Both the position numbers and the translations under genes were made by a program. DNA of 51,969 nt from the NCBI GenBank assembly GCA_013115145.1, contig JAAPAO010000157.1, positions 1 through 51,969 on the forward strand. Direction: 5' to 3'. Every line of letters starts with the position of its first letter. The stretch's first letter is position 1. Shown one piece after another: positions 1-11,134 of the stretch. Origin of the DNA: Perkinsus chesapeaki (lineage: Eukaryota; Perkinsozoa; Perkinsida; Perkinsidae). The notes beneath the pieces are model-generated. The model ran no database searches, was not told where the DNA came from, and saw nothing but the letters and a program-made list of their open reading frames with translations.

Positions 1-110
1 AGTGCCGGGGATCTTGGAGGGCCGCCCGGCTATCGCCGGGTAGCGCCGGGTAGGGCACCGGGCCGCCCGGCGGGGCCGTTGCCGGGTGGGTTGCGGCGCC
101 TCTGGATAAC
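1..110. repeat. GC-rich degenerate repeat at window edge
   Basis: The first 110 bases are far richer in G and C than the rest of the window and repeat the words GCCGGGTAG and CCGCCCGGC several times. No open frame of note crosses it. It could be a GC-rich satellite or the edge of a repeat that stopped the assembly. Only the composition and repetition are seen; the rest is inference. Confidence 0.5.
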
Positions 111-2110
111 ATCGTCTCGTTAATAAAGCGTTGTTTGAGTTTGTAACAAAAAGATGTATCTTGTCCCAGCTTGAGAGTATCACTTGGTGCTACTCAGTTG
201 GTGCAGGATGATGCCCCGTTGGTATGGAGTTTTTCGTCCAACGCCAAAAAAGGCTTAGACTATCCATTCTGTGTGCAAACTCCGACAGAGTTCAATACCT
301 ATTCTGTTATTGATACTGCAGGGTTCACCAAATGGAAATGTAATCAGAGCCTACCCCTCCTAACAGAACTCATTTACGCAACCAAGTGCCCGTGTACAAC
401 CACCAAAGTAAAATGGGCCAATGTGCTATGGTAGCCATTAAGCCATTGTCAATGGCTGCCTTGTCGGAGCTTCAGCTTGAGGTGTATGATGTCCATTGGT
501 TATAAATGTTATTCTTGTTCTGTCTGCTCGCCTATCGCACAAGCGGCAGGGGGTTGATACTCCACCGTGCAGTAATACTCCACTTCAAGTTGAAGTGGAT
601 TGATTGACCAGTCGGTTTGAGGAGGCATTGAAGACTTCAACACTTCCTCAAACCGACTGGTCAATCAATCCACCTTAGGATCAGCTTCCGACCGTCTCAC
701 TGTGAGACTCTCACAAGAGTAAATCATCTTTTCTAGAGAAACCACCGCTATTCTAAAAAGATTTCTCGCTCAGGCTCTTTTCCTCTTCAACCGCTGTGAC
801 TTCGGGTTTTGGGTTAACCTGTATAACGCGTATAACACTTCACCCATGACGGTTTGATGACTAGTAGTACTGAGAAGAAAGCACCTCCTTTCTCACAGAA
901 GATGTAAGAGAGTTATAACAACTACTACAACAACGTTAAAATAAAAAACAGTATGGGCATTAAACTCTCCGGGCAGTTGCACATAGAATGGATAGTCTAA
1001 CTAAGCCATTTTTGGCGTTGGAATATAAACTCACACACACGTTATAACTTACATCAATGATTAATAGCGAGGCTACTAGCGTGACGCTAAAATATGGAGC
1101 TCACCCCACAATGGAGTTTCATCCATGTTGTGAAAACCACTAGTGTAAAACACTCAACGCATGACTCGAGAGGAGAGGGCGTCTCGCAGAGCGAAGTCCG
1201 AATCGAAGGCAAATGCCAGAGCCAACGCAGTTCCTGCAACCAAGGCACGAAAGATGAAGGAATGCTGACTCAGAATATGACCGACATGGTGGTATACACT
1301 AGCACTCTCGAGTTTGTGCGCAGTGTTGTACTTGGGAGTATTAGGAACATTTCACTTGAGGCGGTGTGAATGAACCCTACCAGATAGTCTTACTGAATGT
1401 TCTCATGAATGAAGGCGAAAAATAGTCACCATCTTCCGATTTCATCGGAACTTAAGAAATGCGAAATACAAGTGACCCAGATAAGGAATACTTCGAGTCC
1501 TATACCGAATTCCTCCTCAATGCGCGATTCAGAATTTCCGAATCTGGCGCCACTCGGTAGAAACTACCTTTGTTTTTATACTACGACAAAAGCATCAGAA
1601 TGATTACATTTTACAAACTGCCCTTTCATCGATGCATCACATTTGCTTCCCTTAACACTGCGCCTGTAATACGAGGGGCTATGCATCCTGGACATTCTGG
1701 ATCCTAAGTTAGGATTCTTAATCTTCCAGATGGAACCAATGAAAACCAAAGACCGCCCCATACTCTGGAGGAAGCTTTGTCTTCAATATAGAAGTATGCG
1801 GTAGCGGAATGCGTCCTGTAACTAGACTAATCGAACAAGTTCCTTCAAACAAGTACATCTATTTGTGTCACTCTCTCAGGGTGTCGATACGAGGATCGAA
1901 ATCAATGCTTGTAGGTCGTCAACCGGTCATCGATACTGACAAGCAAAGCTTGAGTATTTCCTATTTGGGAAGTAACTTTGGTGCTCTTCCACCCCTTGGC
2001 ATGGCGCGTTCTTTCTTGCTCAATGCTGCTCAAGTACCGGACGATATCTTTGCTTGTCACATCAACCGAACACAAGAAGCGATCAAACGAAGCTCTCGGT
2101 GACAACATGG
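111..2110. other. Region without a recognised gene
   Basis: Several short open frames (up to 97 codons) occur on both strands, but none has recognisable content and I could not chain them into spliced models. The only clear structure is the foldback at 595-673. The part nearest 2110 is probably the 3' flank of the minus-strand gene that stops at 2111. Confidence 0.4.
595..673. repeat. Perfect 29-bp inverted repeat (foldback)
   Basis: Bases 595-623 are the exact reverse complement of 645-673, with a 21-base spacer that itself contains the palindrome TTGAAGACTTCAA. Immediately upstream, 581-597 is another palindrome (CACTTCAAGTTGAAGTG). Arms this long and perfect point to a recent foldback or MITE-like insertion, or a hairpin RNA source. 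No target-site duplication is obvious. Confidence 0.85.
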
Positions 2111-2912
2111 TCATGTTGTGGATCGCGATAATCCGCTCATGAGTTCTTCAGCATCATTCGATATGTTCTCCAACTCAACCAATTGACGGACTGCCTCCGT
2201 CGTATTTAGTAAGAGAGGAATATCACACCCACGGTCGCTGGTCACGATACCTGAAATACCACACTAAAGTGCACAACAGGCTTTCGACTGAAGGTGACAA
2301 CTAGTGTCATCGGTGGAATCACGAAAGCCAGCCTCTCTAGCTTGTTCCAAAACGGCGGTACCTGTCAGACAGCAACAGGCTCACACCTTTTTGTTCGATT
2401 TCGAGCATTGGTACTCTCCTTCACTCTCTTCAACAGAAGCGCCGCCTTCTCACGGGTTTTTTCAAACTGAGGTTTGGTTGTCATTCCCAGGGTTCTGGAA
2501 TCATCTATAAGGGTTGACACATCGATCAATGGTATCTCCTCAGTATCTGCTACCGCCTAGGGCGTGAAGTGATCTCCTTGGCCTCACCAGAACCATATAA
2601 TTCTTCTGCGGTATCGCCGGATAGATTCCTTAATCGATCTTGGCTTAGCTCCGCCAAGATTTTGTCAGTCCTTTTAAGCAGGTCGTTTATCTCTTGAGAT
2701 GAGTCTTGTGTGGTATTCGCTGCGACGGCGCCATCTAACTCCGCTGTAACCGATTCTGCTATATGAGAGTTCTACACAGTACTTGCATAGTGAACCTCAC
2801 CGGGGAAGGCTGATTCTGTTGTGCTATTCAGGAGCTCGTTGGCTGGATACCGCCGGACTTCCTGTAGCGTGTGTATGGTATTCACTGGCGAGGAGGCACT
2901 TGGTTTGGTCAT
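2111..2912 (-). CDS. Unrecognised helical, acidic protein (5 exons, 205 aa)
   Basis: Five exons join in phase on the minus strand: 2912-2801, 2758-2588, 2549-2415, 2361-2302 and 2250-2111, with introns of 42, 38, 53 and 51 nt, all GT-AG. Summed length is 618 nt, giving 205 residues and a TGA stop. Unspliced, the region looks like a decayed frame with a stop and frameshifts; splicing removes all of them. The protein is rich in Glu, Asp, Ser and Thr, with heptad-like helices near residues 60-80 (KRTDKILAEL) and 120-140 (EKAALLLKRVKEST), suggesting coiled coil. No signal peptide, membrane helix or known domain is visible. The start at 2912 is the first ATG in the open stretch; an upstream exon cannot be excluded. 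Function unknown. Confidence 0.55.
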
Positions 2913-3891
2913 GTGTGAAATTATAAACATAATGTGGCGTAGTGAGTTCGGTGGCTACCCTCCGAGATTGTATAACTTGACTGTTTGAATGCGCTTTGCG
3001 ATAAAATGGGAGTCAGTTGAGGAGAGACAGAGTCTCCTTATGACTGCTCTTTACATATAAATGCTGTACATGTCGCTTGACACCGCAGCCCCCCGGTCGC
3101 TTTAGGTATGCCGGTCCGTAATTGATCCCTTAGTGACGGTACTGGATGACACAAGAAAAGGGACAGCTAGAGTACACTTGGTAGATGTAGCACAGCCGAG
3201 CAATGTCATGCAAATGACGTGATGCCAGCTCATCACTTCTCTTTCTCCATAGCTGAGAAGATGACAGAGTGGTGCGATGCTTCCATCAAAGGCAACGGCC
3301 AGCAACAGTCATAATCAGCACTGTCAAATGGCCTACGACTGCGAGGAGAACCTACTAACCTGGAGACTTTCCACTACCTTAGGCGAATAACGGATAAAAT
3401 ATTTCCCGGCCAATTTCTTGATGAAATTTCGACGGTGACGTGATTTAATGGTATAATAATACATACTTTAAGTACAAGGTCGAATTATTCGACCTATACA
3501 GTCTGCACACCTATGCGTATTATACAAACTGTAAACGCTTTACGGGTTCGTGGGAAAATGTGTACGTGGGTGGATACATCTATAGTCGAACTAGAGTAAA
3601 ATTTGAGGAAAATGGGGAAAATAACCAGCCAGAAGCGCGCTTTTTGGCCATAAGTCCCGTATAAAATGAGGAGGAAAACCAGTTCACAAGTCATACCCAT
3701 CGGTTGAGGAAGCCGAACAGATATTTCCACTGGTCGAATACTTACTAAATATAGGCTTCTGAGCATAAGGGTTGGATCCCAATGTAGCTTCGTATTGATG
3801 AGCAAATCTGATGGAAGCAGTCTCGGCGGTTAGTCGTTATATATGCTCCTCCACCTGACAAGGTCGCACGAGGCTCTTGGTTTACTCCACT
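2913..3891. other. Region without a recognised gene
   Basis: Open frames here (for example 3102-3305 and 3494-3805, minus strand) are short and have no recognisable motif. It may be the promoter or 5' introns of the gene at 2111-2912. Confidence 0.35.
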
Positions 3892-4365
3892 TTAAAGGAG
3901 CTCTTCTTGATATCGATGGCCCGCCATTGTAATTAATACACATACCAACAATCTGTAGAAGGTATTTATGAATACTGTAAATAAGTTGCTAACCTCAGAC
4001 GACTTCTCTCCGAGATTCAGGGGAGCTCCACTTCGATCCAAGCGGGGTGCCTGATTAAGTTGTCCATGTACAGCGGCAAGGCCCAAGTTAGACCCACAAG
4101 AGTTTTGGGGCATGTTCAATACCTCTAGATTATCTACATTATTATCCGTCTGTGCCTCTTTATGCATGTTAATTAATCTCTTTACTGCATCTTTAACCGA
4201 GGGCCATGATCGCGATTCTGTTTTGATTATCTGAATGATACCTCGACTGTCAATCACATCAGCCCGTGAAAGAAGGTTCAGATTTTCCCTCGGCTCAGCA
4301 AGGCAATCTCTAACCGGTAAAGTCTCTTCCTTCAAGGCTACGGCCGAAGGTCCCAACGCGAACAC
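3892..4365 (-). CDS. Open exon of unrecognised protein
   Basis: A 157-codon open frame runs on the minus strand from an AG at the 5' side (just after an in-frame TAA) to a TAA near 3892. A possible GT donor after Glu lies near 3993, so the real exon may be about 3994-4363. The peptide has a charged helical segment (VKDAVKRLINMHKEAQ) in the same style as the neighbouring minus-strand gene at 2111-2912, so it may be an upstream exon of that gene or a paralogue. It has no ATG at its start and no known domain. Coding status is inferred from length and composition only. Confidence 0.35.
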   Translation of the reverse strand: MFALGPSAVALKEETLPVRDCLAEPRENLNLLSRADVIDSRGIIQIIKTESRSWPSVKDAVKRLINMHKEAQTDNNVDNLEVLNMPQNSCGSNLGLAAVHGQLNQAPRLDRSGAPLNLGEKSSEVSNLFTVFINTFYRLLVCVLITMAGHRYQEELL

Positions 4366-5102
4366 TTAACGGTCCTAGGGTGCATATACATTCGCACCGT
4401 GTAGCGAAGGATACGGTATGGCTCGTAAGACACCGCGGCGGTAGTCAAGAATCTGTTTAACAACTCACATCATTGATAATGCAGTTTTGTTCGACTGGTG
4501 TTGCCGTCTTCGGCACGTACATCGTTTGAGGCATGGTGGATAGAAAACAAAACAGCTTTTCAGAATCGATTTTATGAACATGATTTTTCAAAATCGTTTC
4601 CAGAATCGATTCTCAGTTCCAAAATTGGTTTATTGAACGAGCGGTCTATTTCTCGGATGGTCAAACGACAATGTGTACTGTACCATACCATTAACCTTGT
4701 AAAGGCGCTTAAAGCCTGGAAGATCATGTGCGGCGGTGATACTAGAGCTTCGAAGTTCTAGGGAGTCTCGTATGGGTAATGGATGAAACGTTGAGGCGCC
4801 TGAGAGCCGCCAAAAGGGTTGAGGATCATCCCATCTCCGGTCACCTCAACAGGGGCATATTTCACAGTCGTCCTTCAAGCTTAGAACCTTTGAACGACCT
4901 TACCTAATAACTAAGGTTATTCTGCAAGATGGTTTAAATGTGCCCTAATTAGGATATTTCTGAAATAGACCCCAGCACTATCTGCATCGGCAAAAAATAC
5001 CAGAAAAATACTGCAGCCGGGGATCGAACCTGTCAAATGCACGCGATCATTTTCATCTGAACTGATTTTGTATCTTGCAAGGTTGAACCTAAGATTCTCT
5101 GC
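4366..5102. promoter_or_regulatory. Gap between divergent genes, with repeat motifs
   Basis: This 737-bp stretch separates the minus-strand exon at 3892-4365 from the plus-strand gene starting at 5103, so it should hold both promoters or trans-splice acceptors. It contains the word AGAATCGATT more than once near 4560-4615, a box-B-like GGGATCGAACC at 5020-5030 (minus-strand sense) and a copy of the TATCTTGCAAGGTTGAA family at 5070-5090. The last ends in TAAG twelve bases before the ATG, so it could serve as a 5'-UTR or spliced-leader acceptor. No TATA-like element is clear. Confidence 0.4.
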
Positions 5103-8100
5103 ATGGAAAGCGGTGTCCGGCTGTTATTATATCTATTATTTATTCCGCTAAGTATCGGAGATATAATTCGTGTTGATGCCACAAGTGATGCACCTTTATT
5201 GGAACTACCTCCATTTGGTTTAGGACCAAGTGGAAGGATAATGGCTGATCTAACTATTGGTAGTAATAATGAAATATATAAAGAGGAATTAATATACATT
5301 AATATATCTTATAAAGGGATTGTTAATATACTTTATAAATGGGTTATTAATATACTTTATAAAGGGATTGTTAATATACTTTATAAAGGGGTTATTAATA
5401 TACTTTATAAAGGGATTATTAATATATTTCATTAAGGGATTATTAATATATTTTATGAAGGGATTATAACTCGTCACTTTCTTTAATATCCGCAATTTGG
5501 CATTCCTAAACTCCAGGGCCGCCCGTATTCTGGCACAAAGTTGATGTTGGTTACCACGTTCGATTTTTTCCAAGCGACAAATTTAGATCGCTGGCAGTCC
5601 TTCGGATGCCAATGAATGTGAATAGGCAAGCGCGAATGCGGGCCTTGGAATACGTTGTACTGATATTTTAATAATAATTTCGTTATAATACGAAGGTTAG
5701 TATTGAAGAAGACGTTTTTACGCAAACCAACTCAGTAGCTGTTGGTTATGAAAGTTTAACTCAGGTAATGATACCGCTCCTTCCCCTGGAAGATGGATAT
5801 TAGTACTGTCTTTGGAACAATTCGAATTATGGGCACAATCGATCCAAAAGGAGGAGTTGATGCCAGGAGCACGCGGGGTTATTAATACTAATAGACCGGC
5901 AACATATAGAAAGGTAGTAAAAAAGGAATTACAAAAATCTAAGCGTTTCGGAAGTATTGGTAACAAAATGTCATTCGGCTCTTACTACACTGTTGACCGG
6001 ATTTATTTCGATTCCATCGATCGGGTCGTCGGTGGGATTCTTGTTTGTAAGTATTGTAAGGAGCTTTTGGAAATTCGTCAGGATATTTGGGGTGGTAATA
6101 TTAGTTATCATTTTGTGAAATAGATTACTATTCTTGATTGAATGATGGATAACCATGTCGGTAGTACCTATTCGGCCAATTGCATTGGTTAGTATTATTT
6201 CATTTATATTTTTACGGCAGTGTCGGTATGCTGTACTAAAGTATATAGAGTATTCTTGGTCGTTTCATTGTTTGGTATGAACCCTCCTTTTGGGCTGATG
6301 TTCCTGTGAGAGAAATTCGAGCCGTATTTTGATCAGAAAATTTATGTTAAAGAAGTTTCTCAGGAATTCTGCTGTGCCGGAGATCGCATTCAGTTCGACA
6401 TCTCTGTACGCGCTGACCGGCCAGATAAGTAGGTATCTTAGGTTGAAGCGTGCATTTTGCCGAAAATGTCAGATATATTATGTTCATAGCGAATCCTCAG
6501 CAGCCCGGGAATTCCTCTTCGGCTCGGTTGGTCCGATCGATTTTTGGAGAATCTTCCCGGGAAGCGGGTCGACCGTCTGCGGAACAAATTGGATTTATAG
6601 AATCACCGTTATTAGTCGACAACCCACCAATGAGCCCCGAAGCGTATTTGAGGGGAGATGAGGATGAGGGTAGTAGTAGGGCGGTGATGGTTGCGACCAG
6701 TGTCGGTGGCCTTCCTTAATTGAGAATACGACGCTTGGATGGTCTTCAATGTTACCTTTTTACGGTGTAAAAAACGACCGAAATTTCGGGTAAAATCTTG
6801 AATGTTTACTTTCCCACATACGTTTATGCTAGCACTCGATAGAAAGTGCAATGCTCCGATGTTAGTCTTCAATGTTAGTAATATGAATATAAAAATTTTC
6901 GATATATTCACATAAGGGTTTGCCCAACAACGGCCGTGTGACACAGTGGTTTATTATATTGTAGTATTCTACGATATAATAAACACGAGATGCATTTTAA
7001 CAGTGGGAGTAGGAGGGGCATAAGAAGGGGGCAGCAGGTGCAGGAGGATTTGTGTTCCCGTTTACTCCAGAGATATATTTCATTGAAGGGCTGCACAGTC
7101 CCTATTATATCTTTGCAATACAAATAGTTTCTTGCTCTCGAGGAGATCGTTTCCGTGGGGCTGGATGACGCTTTGGGTAGAGGGCGTGAGTTCGAATCTC
7201 GGTGAAGGAAACTTTTATGGACGGCACTTGTATTTGAAGGGTCTTGTAGAAGGTAAAGATGTGTGTTATAGTAATTGGGTATTGCATTATGATAATGATG
7301 CTGGTATCTTTTTATTGTGTGATATGCACGGTTTGACGTAAGATACCCTCAACAGCAGCGGGCTATTCGACCAGCCGAGATTACAAATGATTGGTTCTGT
7401 CCGTTTTGAGCAAGCTGATGGTCGGCAACTAGAGTAGGCATGTTTGTTACAAGCGCGCTCACTTGATCGATTTGCGCAGTTACCAATTACTGCCATTGTC
7501 GTCATGCATTTTGGGATTGGCAACCGCGGTGATTGCATCTGCTGTGATATATTATGGGTTTATGGCGAGTGCGTGGCGAAGGTAGTATCATTGGAAATCG
7601 ATCAGGTGATCGATTTTGGATTCAGGTATTATACGTTGTTACATGTATTTCATTTATCGGTGCTGCTGTGGATGTGCCTGTACTTTAGCCTATGGTAAGT
7701 TGCGGATTCAACTTCCGGGGTTGTGCAGGAAAATGTGTAAAATTCGGTCGCGAAGTTGTATTTTTGTAAGGTATCATCTTTAAAAAAATATTTTCTGCTT
7801 TTTATATTTTTGGTTGCCTCGATTTGTTTTCTGCGTGTCAGGTATCGATCGCTTAGAGAACAGGATGTAACCGGTGATCCAAATACTATAACAGCACGAT
7901 GGCTGCCACAACTTGCTCAGAAAATATATGATATATTAGAATTAATGATGTAATAATATTACTATTGCTTGATGCTTGAGATGTCGCTCCATTCATTATT
8001 ATAATTATCGGAGCGACATCTCATTAGGGTAATGAGGAAGCTTTCAGCAGTGCGTGAAAAATTTCACATTCCGTTGATATCTCAGCTTTTAGTTTTGCTT

Positions 8101-10718
8101 TGTTTCATTTTCCCTCCCGCATGTGCGAATGGCTGAGTCAGCCGGGCTCGGAAGTATTCTGACTACGAGATTCTTGAGGCGAGCTCTGTATGTGTAGAAC
8201 TGTTGGATCTCATCAAGTTGTCAATGCTGTTGAAAGGACACAGGTCCGATAACAGCTTGCTGAAGGGGCTTGTACAACACTCACGAATTGTAAGTGTTGT
8301 TACAGTTTACACTCAATGTAAGGCCCCATTTGCCTGGCAAGGCCATTGCCAGAAATCTGGCTTTCCAACTGCGTGAAGCTGGTTTGGTATTAATCCATTC
8401 CGTGTGGGTCGTGGCGTCGTGGCGAGCGAACTTCAGCAAGTTCCGCTTCACTAGCGATGCTTCAGCTCAATAAGTAGTGCAGAGCTCGCCGGCGGCGACT
8501 CACCGCTATTATGCTAGCGGGCCAAGCTTTTGCGGCGCTCTTCAGTAAAGCAAATTTGATATCTCGCGCAGCTCTAGCCACTTTGTTGGCACGTTCTGCG
8601 ACGTGAGCTACGGTCTCAGCGGGACCGTTCGCGCCAAGTTTGTGCGCAAAGTGTGTAAACCGAAGCTTCAGGAAAGAAGGTTAGTCCGGATAAGAGCTTG
8701 TTGAACAAGAGTCCATGAGATTATGGGCGGTGCCATGCTACCGCATCTTTCAGCGTCATACAGATCAGTACTCAATGCGGCTGACGGATTCTACATCTTC
8801 GGGAAAACAAGTGGCGACTTCACTCTTACTGCGAACGCAATAACGAGAGCATCATGGCATATTGACGGCTCACTGCTACGACAAAGCTCGGCGTCATTGC
8901 ATGGCTATCGAGCTTCGCGTAGCAGTCCCGCCCGCTCCGGGACACTTCTTTTCCCGGGCCCGACTCTGATTTCCGAGTGCAAGTTGACAGTCGATCATGA
9001 ACTATTGATAATCGATCCTAATTTAGCAGTGCTTAAGCCGTCTAGTTTCAGTTTACCTTGATCGGTGGGCCAGTCTGCTTGCAAGTTGCACATATGAGCG
9101 CTCTGCGAATATTGCATTGATTAGTGGAATGCGATTCGTATGCCGCATGATGCGAATGGACATTTCCTGATCCCTGGAAGTTGCGATGTGTATCTACTAG
9201 ACTTAGAAAATCGAATGTCCAATGGAAACTCGAGGGAAATTTTCTCCCTCGATCTTAATTGGAAGGTTTGTCGGATTTGAATCCTGGCTGTGAATTGTAA
9301 AATACACCAGGCTTTGCTCAGCATCAAATCTCGTTGACTTCCAGGTATCTGTTGACGGCTCTCGGTTGGCAGAGTTCTCGGCCGAGACTGAACAGGACAG
9401 AAATCCGTTTCGCAGGAGTCATATCGATAGTATCAATGTAATTGGTATCTCAGCTCGAAGACGGTAAGATACGGAAGAGGTCAGGTACCTTGGATTTTTT
9501 GAGATCACTTGTACTTCCGAGCAAGTCTGCGCTGGTTATCGATTATCGAGGTTGATTCTGCATTCCCTCGCATATCTTTGTATAATTGTTGCGGTCAACT
9601 TCCATCTTGCGGTAGTTAACAATCAGGTAGGGCAATGAGTTCGTAATAAGCGCGCGCCCAGATGATCGATTTCAGGTTCGAGAAGCAGGAGTGAGTTTGG
9701 AGACTGGACGACTGTATCAACGGTTTTATGCTTATTCATACTTCCGGATAGCATTTCTGCTCTTTATAGTAAGAAGCGTCACGCGCCGGGAAATTATCTA
9801 CTCTGTTTCTCGATAAAATTTGAACAGAAGGTTTTTAAGACGAAAAAACATTTCCCATGAAAGCTTGATTTTCCGAAGTGCTCCAGAATCATTTTTTCTT
9901 TCAGATCCAACCAACTGCAATGTTATTTATTCAAATGTCGGTATTCAGTTGGTATGAGGAATGGGCAGTGACACTAATTTATTGGACGGTGAAATGGTTG
10001 TTATTATTAGCAGTAGCGTGGAGTTTCAGACCAAGACCAAGTAAGCAGCCTTAGCGGAGCGAAGCGATGATTGTTTTATGATTTTATCAACATTTTCTAT
10101 GAATTTTCAAGAAGAATACAACTTGTATAATGAAGATTTTCCACAATTCCCGGTGAGAAAAAATTGCCAGACATAAACTCAAATGATGCAGCGGAGTGAA
10201 GCATTCTTCGTTTTGCGTTTTGACATCCTCTACGCCTTATTACGATCACTGAACACCAGTTAGGGGATATTATCAGCTCATCAATTCAGTTGGTCAAACA
10301 TTATCGATAAACCTTTTGCGCTTCTTTTCCATTTTGGGACTTCGAAAACTACCCTTGCATCATTTTTTCAGAGAATCTGAAATTGTTCAACATCGCGGTC
10401 GCAGACCAGCGTGCTGAGTTTGAAAATGATGACACTAGAAGAGATGGACAGACTAGGGAAGGTAGCATGGAAAATTTTGGGAAAAACTGAAAAATTCTGG
10501 AGAAACGGAGAAGTTTTGGAAATCTACGGGAGACTTTTTTGAGGGGGGTATACTGGAATTTTTATTGTGTATTTTTTGGAAGCTTTCCAAACGGGAAATG
10601 TGACATTTGGTTACATAAACTGAAGATTGTTTCCCGTGAAAACAGAAAAATTCTGGAAATTTTTTTCCGAAAATTTCGAGGAAAAATTTCCCTTTCAGGT
10701 TCAACAACTCCTATGTGA
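5103..10718 (+). CDS. GOST/GPR107-family seven-helix membrane protein (14 exons, 510 aa)
   Basis: Members of this family act in the Golgi and secretory pathway. Exons: 5103-5259, 5765-5913, 6337-6428, 6473-6669, 7253-7337, 7480-7581, 7626-7694, 7842-7949, 9345-9437, 9485-9626, 9676-9768, 9905-10040, 10372-10461, 10699-10718. All junction phases agree and the total is 1533 nt. A signal peptide (residues 1-20) precedes a lumenal domain with the family's FGxGxxGR-type motif (PFGLGPSGR) and a W-containing strand (SLEQFELWAQ). Seven hydrophobic helices follow from about residue 235 to 466, with ALGWQSSRPRL matching the family's GTGW...KP loop after helix 3 and SFRPRP matching the FRP end of helix 7. 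The acidic tail ends in STTPM. The 3' edge of exon 2 and the exact acceptor at 7250/7253 are the least certain points. Intron 8 (7950-9344) is unusually long. Confidence 0.8.
5295..5460. repeat. AT-rich ~24-bp tandem repeat in intron 1 of the GOST gene
   Basis: About seven imperfect copies of a unit like TTATTAATATACTTTATAAA followed by GGGA run through the first intron. Because the unit is a multiple of three it stays open in two frames and gives false repeated peptides (NILYKG). Confidence 0.8.
6429..6472 (+). repeat. 44-nt intron starting with family-D sequence
   Basis: Intron 3 of the GOST gene begins GTAGG then TATCTTAGGTTGAAGCGTGC. Intron 1 of the poly(A) polymerase (33101-33156) begins GTAG then the same 20 bases. 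Related copies with the core TATCTTGCA.GGTTGAA are at 5070-5090 and inside the 40-nt phosphatase intron 12671-12710. Confidence 0.85.
7978..8022. repeat. 13-bp perfect hairpin inside long GOST intron 8
   Basis: GAGATGTCGCTCC at 7978-7990 is exactly repeated in reverse complement at 8010-8022 around a 19-base AT-rich loop. It lies 28 bases inside the 1395-nt intron 8. It may be a foldback insertion or an intron secondary-structure element. Confidence 0.75.
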
Positions 10719-11134
10719 ACGTATTAAGTGTGTACATTTCTCTGCTCCATAATGTCGTGTTTTTTAATTATATTCTTTGTTGCATCGCTCCGCTAAGCAG
10801 TTTGGATTTTTATGTTGGTATGGCGGTAGCTGTTGGAGCCTCGCCTTTCATTGGTGGAGAGTTTCTGAGAGAAGTGGGAACTATTCAGATGGGTGAAGAA
10901 TGTCAAGAAGTAAAAAAGGCGGAGCGAAGTTTTTTAGAGTTATTTGGTTTGGATCATTAGCTTAATTTTGATCGATTCGGACCAAATAATTTGGTCTTTC
11001 TGGCTTGGAAAATTTTCTCAGTTTTCACGTTATTTTTCGTTCCTAGGAGGCCTTGGAGATTTCTGGAAGTTTCGCACTGTGAAGATTTTTTGTAGGGACC
11101 ATTTTATAATGTGGATAATCGAACGAGGAAGGCA
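10719..11134. other. Intergenic, GOST to phosphatase
   Basis: This 416-bp gap holds two copies of the family-A motif, one per orientation (10784-10797 and 10918-10929), close to the stop codon of the upstream gene. An 81-codon frame at 10715-10960 crosses them but has no supported structure. The stretch should contain the 3' end of the GOST transcript and the start region of the phosphatase. Confidence 0.4.

Noticed and set aside
417-470. Spliced-leader-like GGTAGCCATTAAGCC sequence
   Set aside because: Resembles the start of the dinoflagellate leader only over a few bases and lacks the GGCTCAAG end and donor.
5103-5435. Single 110-codon protein with NILYKG repeats
   Set aside because: The repeats are an AT-rich tandem array in intron 1; only the first 52 codons are coding, joined in phase to the exon at 5765.
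5914-6123. Continuation of the open frame beyond the GOST exon 2
   Set aside because: A phase-0 donor at 5914 joins correctly to the exon at 6337, which has the family-like sequence; the extension does not fit the family.
7136-7215. tRNA gene at the 7188 box B, with a GTTTCC/GGAAAC pair
   Set aside because: The span from the first stem half to the second is only about 64 bases, and D and anticodon arms cannot be drawn convincingly.
9464-9484. A 21-nt intron joining a frame ending GISARR to the next exon
   Set aside because: Too short to splice. Another frame of the same exon (ALGWQSSRPRL) matches the family and gives a normal 47-nt intron from 9438.
10715-10960. 81-codon hydrophobic frame after the GOST gene
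   Set aside because: It starts inside the last GOST exon, overlaps two repeat motifs and has no supported splice partners.
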